A stretch of 64,000 nucleotides of DNA, taken from the NCBI GenBank assembly GCA_004028795.1, contig SAIW01000010.1, forward strand, positions 164,131-228,130. The letters run 5' to 3'. The notes beneath the pieces are model-generated. The model saw nothing but the letters and a program-made list of their open reading frames with translations, searched no databases and was not told where the DNA came from. The DNA is from Chitinophagaceae bacterium. Lineage in GTDB: Bacteria; Bacteroidota; Bacteroidia; Chitinophagales; Chitinophagaceae. The position numbers and the translations under genes are program-made. Of the stretch, positions 54,671 through 62,294 are shown one piece after another; the stretch's first letter is position 1, and each line of letters starts with the position of its first letter.

Positions 54671-55846
54671 CTAATTATTGAACCAAATCAACGGATGTCT
54701 TACCGGCAGGTTCCTGATTACTTCCTCTACTTTAGGATCATGTTCCAGCCCTTTCCATGTGCTCAACCATTGACTGTTATTAAATGCATCAGCACCAAAG
54801 ACAAGAAAGGGCTGTGCTACCGGCCAGTTATCCCAATACATCACGTCACGTGCAAATGGCCATTTGCTTTTATCGGCGATATAAGGATAAAGGAAATCAA
54901 TGCCTTTTTTTACCGATCTGCCATCAGGCGTTGCATAGTGCCAGAGATTATTTTCTTTGGTAGATAATATCTGGCAGATCATCACGAAAGCGTCCAGGTT
55001 AAAAATAGAATACCCGTAAGGTTTTGTTCTTTTCAGTTCGAGCGGGAGACTTCCATCGGCTGCCATCTGGTTCGGCAGTAATACATTTTTATATCGCTCG
55101 CTGCAAAATCTTAGTAATGTATCGTTATGCGTAAATTTCGCGAAAGCTGCCACCTGCATTACCCAGCAGGTACCATGATTGTTTTCTGCGTTCATTTCAT
55201 CTTTACCATACTTATGTGTGGTGAGCCACTGCAGGTATTGCACAAACCAGTTCCTGATTACTGATAAGGCAGCCTTGTCCATTCCTTCCGCTTTTTCCAT
55301 CAGCAGCAGTGATTGTACTACTTCCATCAGTTGAATGGTATCGATAATACCTATTCCCCTGCCTGTAAACCTGCCCTTAATGGCCTGTGCATACAGCAGG
55401 CTTGGGTTCATGTAGGTTTCTTTGTCGGCAAACCATGCTTTGCAATGTTTCATGATATGCAGAACATATTTTTTATCGCCGGTCAGTTGCCAGGCAGCCG
55501 CCAATGAACCAACAATCCGGCTGAAACGAATTATCGCCTGACGATGTGCGGTAAAATTCTCCGGATTGGTCATCCCATCTTTCTGAATATATGGACTATC
55601 CACACTTGCGGGATTGGGCCACCAGTAATCTCCTTCGGAAAAAAAATCATGTTTGCCACCTGCACTTCTCGGGGAGCTTTGTGCGGTAACTGTGATTGGC
55701 TGTTCCTGCATGGCCCAGGCTGCCTCTGCCAATATCTGTTTGCGAAGTACATCAATCACTTCTTTTTTCACTCCTGTATCAGACCCGATCGGTTTTGCCG
55801 ATAGGCAGCAGAACAACAGCCCAAGTATCACCATTTTCTTATACAT
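54671..55846 (-). CDS. Alginate-lyase-fold protein, probable uronate polysaccharide lyase
   Basis: This 391-residue secreted protein has a signal peptide (residues 1-19) and an (alpha/alpha) toroid of the alginate_lyase superfamily. Motifs are GGKHDFFSEGDYWWPNP (residues 63-79), FSRIVGSLAAAWQLTGDKKY and the likely active site NAENNHGTCWVMQ (Asn/His) near residues 219-231, followed by a C-terminal YWDNWP. It would beta-eliminate at a uronic acid. The closest type I can think of is the PL38-like group active on glucuronan/alginate, but that is a recollection, not a search. It lies between GH31 (21-bp gap) and GH29. Confidence 0.7.
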   Translation of the reverse strand: MYKKMVILGLLFCCLSAKPIGSDTGVKKEVIDVLRKQILAEAAWAMQEQPITVTAQSSPRSAGGKHDFFSEGDYWWPNPASVDSPYIQKDGMTNPENFTAHRQAIIRFSRIVGSLAAAWQLTGDKKYVLHIMKHCKAWFADKETYMNPSLLYAQAIKGRFTGRGIGIIDTIQLMEVVQSLLLMEKAEGMDKAALSVIRNWFVQYLQWLTTHKYGKDEMNAENNHGTCWVMQVAAFAKFTHNDTLLRFCSERYKNVLLPNQMAADGSLPLELKRTKPYGYSIFNLDAFVMICQILSTKENNLWHYATPDGRSVKKGIDFLYPYIADKSKWPFARDVMYWDNWPVAQPFLVFGADAFNNSQWLSTWKGLEHDPKVEEVIRNLPVRHPLIWFNN

Positions 55847-55867
55847 CGTATGATTTTTACCTGCTTA

Positions 55868-58012
55868 TTATTTTGACATGAATTTCCATGTTACACTACC
55901 TACCGTATTTGGTTTCCCCTTCACTGGGTCGGTAATGCTACCTACGAAATTTCCTGCTGCATTTTTGATAACCCTGATTTCCCGGAAACTATAGGCACCA
56001 TTTTCATAATTGAAAGTTTCGCCATCATCGTCATAGAGTTTGTAATAGCCGGGCTTCGTTCCATAATAACGGATCTCAAGGTCCACTTTCTCACCGGCCT
56101 TGGGTGCATGCATCATCGCAGGCATCATCGGAATAACCCCGCCATCTTTTACATACACCGGAATTTTATCAAGACCCGGTGTAACCGTGATTACTTCACC
56201 ATCACCTGCCAATTCGCCGGTATAGAAATCATACCATTTGCCTTTGGGTAGTACAACTTTTCTCGTGGTCTGTCCTGTGAACAGTGGTGCTACTAACAGG
56301 TATTCGCCTGCCATGTATTGGTCTTTAATCTCTTTTGAAGTAGCTTCTGCATAAGGATTTTCTTCCAGGTTTTTGTTGGTGGCGTCTTTTTTAATCTCCT
56401 GCTTAAATCCTTCTTCAAGTGCCATTCCATGAAAAGGAGGTGTACCTTCAAAATGGTATTTCGCAAACTCAGAATACCAATAGGGTATCATACGCATTCG
56501 CAGCAGTGCCAATTCTTTAATCTGAGAAGCCACTTCGGGATATGACCATGGCTTGGTGCCACTGCTCCATGCATTAATCATAGCCATAGGCGAAAAAACA
56601 ACGGTCTGAAAACGACGCAGCCATTCTTCGGCTGTTTTGGAAGCACGTACTTCGGGCGTCCACAATACACCGGCTGTTCCGCTGTTGATTAATGCGGTGA
56701 TAAAATCTTCGTGGTTGTAATAATCATTGTATATCACATAGGGTAATGAAACGCCACCTGCATTAGAAGCCCGCACCAGGCCGAATGTGCGTTGGTTTTT
56801 ATTGCGATACAATTCATTCGTATAACGTTGTGCCAGCAGACCGAATGTCTGTCGCATCTGTTCACCGCTGATACCTGAAGGGAAACTGGCTACATCGGGC
56901 CAGAGATAATAATCGTACCCATCCACTTCATCTATTTTGTATCCGCTTACGCCAATATCCACCTGGTCTTTTTTCAACTGACCCATAAAAGCCTCACGTG
57001 CCTCCGGCAGAGTGAAATCCGGCACTTCACCCACCCACACAGTATGTGAGCCGGTGTAGGGTTGTATGGATTTGTAAAAAGGTGCTTCTTTTGATACATA
57101 GGGATTAATCCACAGGTTCAGCCGGATACCTTTTGCCAGCATTTGTTGCACAAACTGGCTAGGCTGAGGATAGCGTTGCCGAGCCCATTCAAATGTACCA
57201 GGGTATGATTTGCTTTGCCATCCGGGTTCCAGTCCGATAAAATCGAGGGGGAATCCTTTTTCTTCAAATGCAGCTGCTTCTTTTTCCACTTCAGCGGATG
57301 TGTATAGTGATTTTACTCGCTGTGTAAATCCAAGTCCCCATCTCGGCGGAAGCACACCCCCACCGTTAAAAAGATTGAACCTGCGTACGGCATCCATAGT
57401 GGTAGGTCCGGCAAACACATAGACCTCAACACCGGTTGCAGGTACTATGATTTCCACCGCATCTGAATACGGGCGGGAACTCCAGGTTTTATCGGTATTC
57501 CGGTCTTTGGCAATCTCCGGGTTGGTACTGTTTTTACGAACACCGGTACCTGCATACACCGTAATATATCTCGCCGAATTTATGAATACACCATACCCTT
57601 TGGAAGAAACATAGAAAGGTGTGGGTGCATGAGTACGACCATTATCTTTTCCGCCGTAGTGATCGGTATGTAGCTGTAATATTTTGCCTCGCTGGTGAAC
57701 AGTCTGAAAGTTCAATCCAAAACCATAGAGCTGTTCCTCTTTTTGCAACGGGAATTGCAGATAGACTTTTCCATCGGTCAATGAAGCGGAAATATCATCT
57801 TGCTGTAAAGGGAAGCCTGTCTTAGCAAGTTTCAGCAATCCTTCTTCAAAAGGTTTTGCACCGGATGCTTTCAGCAGGTCGTAAGATTCGGGTTTACCCA
57901 CTATACCTTTCCAGATACCAGGCTCTATTTCTTTCCATACGATTTGTTGTGCAAAAGAACCAGAATTACCTATGAGCAGTGCAAGGACTATAAGGATGCA
58001 TATTTTTTTCAT
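55868..58012 (-). CDS. GH31 alpha-glycosidase
   Basis: This 714-residue secreted enzyme has a signal peptide (1-21), an N-terminal beta domain (LYGFGLNFQTVHQRG), a barrel with FIGLEPGWQSKSYPG, LNLWINPYVS and the nucleophile D361 in GYKIDEVDG, and a C-terminal beta domain (YLLVAPLFTG, LPKGKWYDFYTGE). The expected acid/base block, normally of WxGD type, reads VIYNDYYNHED here, so the acid would be the Asp of YND. GH31 includes alpha-glucosidases, alpha-xylosidases and alpha-galactosidases; the exact specificity is not evident. It is the first gene of the five-gene - strand operon. Confidence 0.87.
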   Translation of the reverse strand: MKKICILIVLALLIGNSGSFAQQIVWKEIEPGIWKGIVGKPESYDLLKASGAKPFEEGLLKLAKTGFPLQQDDISASLTDGKVYLQFPLQKEEQLYGFGLNFQTVHQRGKILQLHTDHYGGKDNGRTHAPTPFYVSSKGYGVFINSARYITVYAGTGVRKNSTNPEIAKDRNTDKTWSSRPYSDAVEIIVPATGVEVYVFAGPTTMDAVRRFNLFNGGGVLPPRWGLGFTQRVKSLYTSAEVEKEAAAFEEKGFPLDFIGLEPGWQSKSYPGTFEWARQRYPQPSQFVQQMLAKGIRLNLWINPYVSKEAPFYKSIQPYTGSHTVWVGEVPDFTLPEAREAFMGQLKKDQVDIGVSGYKIDEVDGYDYYLWPDVASFPSGISGEQMRQTFGLLAQRYTNELYRNKNQRTFGLVRASNAGGVSLPYVIYNDYYNHEDFITALINSGTAGVLWTPEVRASKTAEEWLRRFQTVVFSPMAMINAWSSGTKPWSYPEVASQIKELALLRMRMIPYWYSEFAKYHFEGTPPFHGMALEEGFKQEIKKDATNKNLEENPYAEATSKEIKDQYMAGEYLLVAPLFTGQTTRKVVLPKGKWYDFYTGELAGDGEVITVTPGLDKIPVYVKDGGVIPMMPAMMHAPKAGEKVDLEIRYYGTKPGYYKLYDDDGETFNYENGAYSFREIRVIKNAAGNFVGSITDPVKGKPNTVGSVTWKFMSK

Positions 58013-58399
58013 TCAATTGTTTTACAGGCTCTCACAAAAATGATTGCCATCTGGCAAATAATGAAAGCTATTAATTGTCAATCTGCTAAGCTATTTTATC
58101 ATTCTCCAGTTAACGGCTTCAAAATACATATTGCTAAACTGAATTAAAGTTAAAGTAAAATACCAATGCCGTTAAGGCGACCCGCTTTAGTATTTTCTGT
58201 CCTCTCTCGCCTATCACTTCAGCTGAAAAAGGAGTCGAGGATATCTCAATAAAACCTCTTAAAACTGTTTTATTATTCTTAAGCAAAGTTTCGTAACAAA
58301 GAAGTGATGCTGGTTAATTCTCGCAGATATTTTATTAATCATTTATTCAGATATTAAATAAAATGAGTTAAATAGTAGTTTTATGTAAAATATATTTAA
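58013..58399. other. Right junction of the GC-rich island
   Basis: This 387-bp region holds the promoter of the GH31 operon and, further right, AT-rich DNA. On the - strand an uninterrupted frame from 58313 to 58134 (59 codons, containing STPFSAEVIGERGQKILKRV) looks like a piece of a protein but I cannot identify it; it has no good start. The + strand recombinase relic begins just after, at 58400. Confidence 0.4.
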
Positions 58400-58774
58400 A
58401 GTATCACTCATAAAAGAATCAGTGAATTAAAAAACAACTTGGAAAAATTAGAAGAACGTTTTGCTTTAGCTGAAATCTCTAAGGAAATATTCATTAAAGT
58501 TTCTTCAAAACATAAAAATCAATTGACTGAATTGGAGCAAAAAAGTATCAATATTAAAAAGGGGAGTTCGAACCTTTCTTTAGCAATCGAAAAAGGAATT
58601 ACCATCGCTTCAAACCTTCAACAGTTATGGGTTACAGCTGACTTTGTACATGAATAAAAATTACAATATACCCTATTTTCTGAAGGAATCATATATAATA
58701 AGAGAAATCACACAGTTCGAGCTATAAGAGTTAATACTATCATCCACGAATCGCCTTACAGCAAAGGGTTTTAG
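58400..58774 (+). pseudogene. Serine recombinase C-terminal pseudogene (right copy)
   Basis: A single + frame reads through 125 codons. It encodes KRISELKNNLEKLEERFALA, a helical coiled-coil stretch (SNLSLAIEKGITIASNLQQL) and LWVTADF. An internal TAA at 58655 follows, at a place where relatives have Gln. The same frame then continues KLQYTLFSEGIIYNKRNHTV and RAIRVNTIIHESPYSKGF to a TAG at 58772. This is the C-terminal zinc-ribbon/coiled-coil region of Bacteroidota large serine recombinases. The resolvase catalytic domain is missing upstream, so the gene is truncated and carries a nonsense codon. The left relic at 26071 matches its last part. Confidence 0.75.
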
Positions 58775-58829
58775 TGAAAATAAAAAATGATAATCAGGTT
58801 GCTGATTTTCATTTTGGGGGTAATGTGGA
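58726..58829 (+). repeat. Direct repeat, right copy: recombinase 3' end plus hairpin
   Basis: These 104 bp match 26103-26206 in direct orientation (same blocks, same length, a few substitutions). The copy includes the last 15 codons of the recombinase relic and its hairpin. After atgtgga it continues gattactg, as the partial copy at 18.2 kb does. Confidence 0.75.
58789..58810. terminator. Hairpin after the recombinase relic
   Basis: GATAATCAG - GTTG - CTGATTTTC: the same hairpin as at 26166, with one mismatch in the stem, 14 bp after the relic's TAG. Confidence 0.45.
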
Positions 58830-59063
58830 GATTACTGCTGAAAGTTTGAGCTTTTAATGTACGATTTAAAAGATTAACTGATTTTAGCTTAACATAGCTT
58901 CAACTAAATAGGTCTTTGAATTATCAAAGACCTATTGCTTAAATTGTACTCAGTAAGAAAACTATTTTTCATTTTCTTTTCTTCGTTTTTCTTTCATCTT
59001 CTTTACTCCATAACCTATACCACCTGCGATGAGAAGGGATAATCCTCCATCTACAGGGGCATC
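58812..59063. repeat. Segmental duplication, copy B (matches 18223-18482)
   Basis: About 250 bp match the region around the first PID-CTERM gene end, including the identical 30-base hairpin and the coding stretch for APVDGGLSLLIAGGIGYG. Confidence 0.75.
58907..58936. terminator. Hairpin terminator of the third T9SS/PID-CTERM cassette
   Basis: AATAGGTCTTTGA - ATTA - TCAAAGACCTATT, a perfect 13-bp stem identical to the one at 18326, 25 bp past the PID-CTERM stop on the - strand. Confidence 0.65.
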
Positions 59064-59174
59064 AGGATTTCCTGGAGTTGGGTCTATAGGTTGAGCATAA
59101 GTAAGAACCGGAACAATTAATATTATAATTATCGCTAAGAAGGTACTTACTTTTTTTATATAGTCTTTTTTCAT
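58962..59174 (-). CDS. Small PID-CTERM-like sorting-signal protein (cassette 3)
   Basis: This 70-residue protein has a signal peptide (MKKDYIKKVSTFLAIIIILI..., cleavage near YAQ, residue 28) and a Pro/Asp-rich linker (PIDPTPGNPD). The sorting tail is APVDGG, LSLLIAGGIGYG, then VKKMKEKRRKENEK. The nucleotide sequence of the tail and the 3' flank is nearly that of the gene at 18381, while the signal and linker differ, so the duplication covers only the tail half. It lies 42 bp downstream of the T9SS protein gene. Confidence 0.75.
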   Translation of the reverse strand: MKKDYIKKVSTFLAIIIILIVPVLTYAQPIDPTPGNPDAPVDGGLSLLIAGGIGYGVKKMKEKRRKENEK

Positions 59175-59216
59175 TTAAATATTTTTTTCTTGATGTACTA
59201 ATTTTTTGTGTTATAA

Positions 59217-61988
59217 TTATTTGACTATTTTCTTGGTAAATACTTTATTGTTTCCTTTTAAAATTTCAACTAAGTAAATTCCCGAAGGCAAATTACTTGT
59301 ATCCAGATTTGTGTTGATTATTTCCGCATTTCCTAAAGATTTTACTGTAACTATTTGTCCTTGATTATTTAGTAATCTAACAGTTTTAATTTCTGAACCG
59401 GGAACATGTAGATTTATTTGTAATTGATTTTGTACAGGGTTCGGGCTTATTTTCACGTCAACTTCTGCAATTGAGGTTTCTTGTGAAGTGTTTAAAGGAA
59501 TAGCATTATTAAGAACAATCATAAACCTTCCATTAGCAAAAGAAGCTGCATCATTATTTACTTCAAAGTCATAAGTATTCATTTTACTTAAATCAATCAA
59601 TTGCCTTTTCCCTGTATAATTATCAATCAATGTAGCCTGAATATCAGATGAAAATCCACTTGCATCAACAGCAAGACTATAGGCAGACTTCTTCATGTTT
59701 TGTGAACTGAAAAATAAAGTATCGGCGTTAATTGGTAATGGTTTACCTTCTATACTTAATGAAGTATTATTGCGATAAAGAGCAAATGTTTCGTTGAAAT
59801 TGGTAAACTTGGGTACATCTTCTTTACCTAAATCTTTTGAATATTGATTATTAAATACAGCTACTACGCCATCTGCAAATGTTGTTTGTTGACTACTTGC
59901 ACCTGTGTAAAGATTAATATTTAATTGTGTTTTTTTTATTTCAGTACCAAATACTGTATTTGAACCAGAAGTGGATGCAGCGGTGTTTTTATCACTTTCA
60001 TTTACAACAAAATCAGGTTGACTGCCGGAATTATCGGTCTGAACAAAAAATGCCTGACCTGATTGTATTACATTGGCTTGTTGCTGGCTTGTATTAGGTG
60101 ATACAGTAGTACCATCAGAAGTAACAAAGCTTCTTAAATTAGGGTCATAAACGGTAAAAGAATTATTAAGTGCGGTTTTCGAAGTAGTGCTCCAATTAAT
60201 AGCACATGCATAAGGATTTCCTATTAAAGTATATTTATTGGCATTGGGGTCAAGTAGATTAATAAAATCAACAGTGCCCGTTGTAAGGTAGCCTGTAGCA
60301 CGCAAGGTAGTGGCTGTAGACGCTCCACTACCGGGTCCTACAGTTCTATCGCCCCTTATAAAAAGTAACCAACCCTGTCCAGGATAGAAAGGAACATTCA
60401 CAGGGGCAGAACCTAAAGTGTTTCCTGTACCCAGACTCTCCCATTTGGCACCCGGGTTCTGTTCGTCGTTATAACCAAATACACTTGAAGTGCCCGATGC
60501 ACTGGCAAAATCAAAACCATTGCCTGCATAAATACCAGAGATTTGCGTACCATATCCTGATGTGGAAGCACCGCCTTCCTGCCAGCCGTTGTACATAGTG
60601 GTACCATTTACACCAGGGGTAATGAGGGTATAGGTTCTAACTGAGTGAGCAGGTATATAGCGTTGTACAGTTACATTGGTTGCATTGCTTAACGTACCAG
60701 TAATAGGGCCTATGCTTGCTGTACCTGCTGAGGTGCTTTGGAATATAAAAGGATTGGAGTTTAAGTTGAGTATGCCACCGGTAACAAGATTTATCCTGGT
60801 GCCTGATGCAACAGTAATCCCTGCTGTATTTCCATTTACTACTGTGGCATTATTGCCAATGGTAATTGTGCCGGCACCTGTAATTGTTTGAGCCGCTGTT
60901 CCATTTAAATTAACAGTACCCGCGGCTAATGGAGCGAAAGTGAGGGTAGATCCACTGTTAACAGTAATATTTCCTTTAATAGCATGACCAGGAGTACCCG
61001 TCATACCCCATGATAGTGTTGAGTTGCCGGTTACAATCAGGTTGTTGATAGAAACCGCAGCACTACCTGAAACACTTGATGAGCTGCCGGTATTCAGTTG
61101 AAAGTCAGCATAGGTACGTCCTGAAAAAACTATTGTACCTGATGTTTGTATAAACAAGCTTCCGCTGTTAAAGGTAACTTTGGAAGAAGGTGCTGATAAC
61201 CCGAAAGGATTGGCACCTGCACCTATGCTACAGGTAGAACCATTTGCAAAAACAACTGCATTGGCAACACCGGTAGCGGTAAAAGCATTCCCGGAAAAGC
61301 CGGTTCCCTGTGTATAAATACTGCCTGAATTAAAGGTAACGGCACCGGCATCATTCACATTTAAACGGTGAGCACTACCTGAAAAGGTTAGTGCACCGCT
61401 AATGCTACCTGTTGTACCGGTAGCAGTATAAATAGATACAGAATTAGTAGCACTGATGGTTAAAGAAGAGCCTGCATTAATAAGCAACGCATTGCTGCCT
61501 CCGGAAATAGTGATACGCGAAAATTTTGTATAGGCAGTACCGGAAGTAACAGCACCGGAAGCACTGGTGCTTAGCGAAGTTGCAGAAGTAACAGAGGCCA
61601 CTTCGTTAGAGGCAGAACCAAGATTAACTACATCTCCTTGGATAAAATCTGTGTTAAAAGAGGTGCCGGTACCAGTAACAGCACTACCTGAACGGGCAAC
61701 AGTACCCGTACCTGAAACACTGATCGCTGTGGAAAAGGTCACTGCACAATTGTTGGTAATAGTTAATTTGCCAATTGTTTCCCTGGTAGGGATATTGGTA
61801 ACGGTTACAGTACTTTGTACAGCACCATTAAATACAAGGACATCATTTGCCGCCGGTGATGTACGGGCAGGTGACCAGCTGCCGGATGCATCAAAATCAC
61901 CTGAGGTAACATTCCATGTATATGTCGTCTGTCCCCGGCTTTTCAATCCAATAAAAGAAATAAAAAGAAAAAGTAAAACTTTCCTCAT
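59217..61988 (-). CDS. T9SS-secreted repetitive beta-protein (cassette 3)
   Basis: This 923-residue surface or extracellular protein has a signal peptide (MRKVLLFLFISFIGLKSRGQ). It begins with a TYTWNVTSGDFDASGSWSPA motif common in Bacteroidota surface proteins. A long Ser/Thr/Gly/Asn-rich beta-helix region follows (about 60-440). The shared carrier module comes next (NVTVQRYIPAHSVRTYTLI at about 442 and KYTLIGNPYACAINW), then a T9SS type A domain (VRLLNNQGQIVTVKS...LPSGIYLVEILKGNNKVFTKKIVK). No enzyme motif is seen; a surface adhesin or matrix role is plausible. A PID-CTERM gene follows directly. Confidence 0.8.
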   Translation of the reverse strand: MRKVLLFLFISFIGLKSRGQTTYTWNVTSGDFDASGSWSPARTSPAANDVLVFNGAVQSTVTVTNIPTRETIGKLTITNNCAVTFSTAISVSGTGTVARSGSAVTGTGTSFNTDFIQGDVVNLGSASNEVASVTSATSLSTSASGAVTSGTAYTKFSRITISGGSNALLINAGSSLTISATNSVSIYTATGTTGSISGALTFSGSAHRLNVNDAGAVTFNSGSIYTQGTGFSGNAFTATGVANAVVFANGSTCSIGAGANPFGLSAPSSKVTFNSGSLFIQTSGTIVFSGRTYADFQLNTGSSSSVSGSAAVSINNLIVTGNSTLSWGMTGTPGHAIKGNITVNSGSTLTFAPLAAGTVNLNGTAAQTITGAGTITIGNNATVVNGNTAGITVASGTRINLVTGGILNLNSNPFIFQSTSAGTASIGPITGTLSNATNVTVQRYIPAHSVRTYTLITPGVNGTTMYNGWQEGGASTSGYGTQISGIYAGNGFDFASASGTSSVFGYNDEQNPGAKWESLGTGNTLGSAPVNVPFYPGQGWLLFIRGDRTVGPGSGASTATTLRATGYLTTGTVDFINLLDPNANKYTLIGNPYACAINWSTTSKTALNNSFTVYDPNLRSFVTSDGTTVSPNTSQQQANVIQSGQAFFVQTDNSGSQPDFVVNESDKNTAASTSGSNTVFGTEIKKTQLNINLYTGASSQQTTFADGVVAVFNNQYSKDLGKEDVPKFTNFNETFALYRNNTSLSIEGKPLPINADTLFFSSQNMKKSAYSLAVDASGFSSDIQATLIDNYTGKRQLIDLSKMNTYDFEVNNDAASFANGRFMIVLNNAIPLNTSQETSIAEVDVKISPNPVQNQLQINLHVPGSEIKTVRLLNNQGQIVTVKSLGNAEIINTNLDTSNLPSGIYLVEILKGNNKVFTKKIVK

Positions 61989-62168
61989 AAGCGTGTTTTT
62001 AAATTTAAATGTATTATCAAAAATTAACCTTAAAAAAGTTGTCAGCGATACTTATATGTGTGAGTAAATGGAAGCCATGAAGTAATAAAATCCAAACAAC
62101 TCAATCCAATAAACTATTACACAGCTAATTCACTAAATATATCCTACAATGATTTTGCTATTAATATG

Positions 62169-62241
62169 TGGAGATTAGCGGGGTCGAACCGCTGACCTTT
62201 TGCATGCCATGCAAACGCTCTACCAACTGAGCTAAACCCCC
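62169..62241 (-). tRNA. tRNA-Ala(GGC)
   Basis: The - strand folds into a complete 73-nt cloverleaf. The acceptor GGGGGTT/AATCTCC contains two G-T pairs. The D arm is GCTCAGTTGGTAGAGC, the anticodon stem TTTGC/GCAAA has loop ATGGCAT (anticodon GGC, alanine), and the T arm is AGCGG-TTCGACC-CCGCT, with discriminator A. CCA is not encoded. Its 3'-terminal bases recur as a 12-mer next to the recombinase relic at 58823. Confidence 0.95.
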
Positions 62242-62294
62242 TTTTTTTTGAGAATGCAAATCTATGGTTTGATTATACTGCTCCAAAAAAATAA

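Noticed and set aside
58134..58313. 59-codon open frame on the - strand left of the recombinase relic
   Set aside because: It looks protein-like (STPFSAEVIGERGQKIL) but has no good start, no flanking extension and no family I recognise; recorded only as part of the intergenic region.
58439..58657. 72-residue frame as an independent small gene
   Set aside because: Its translation is the middle of a serine recombinase C-terminus that continues in frame after a nonsense codon, so it was called as a pseudogene.
61567..62067. 166-residue + strand frame antisense to the third T9SS gene
   Set aside because: Such long antisense frames are expected opposite Ser/Thr/Ala-rich coding sequence; it has no start region or domain.
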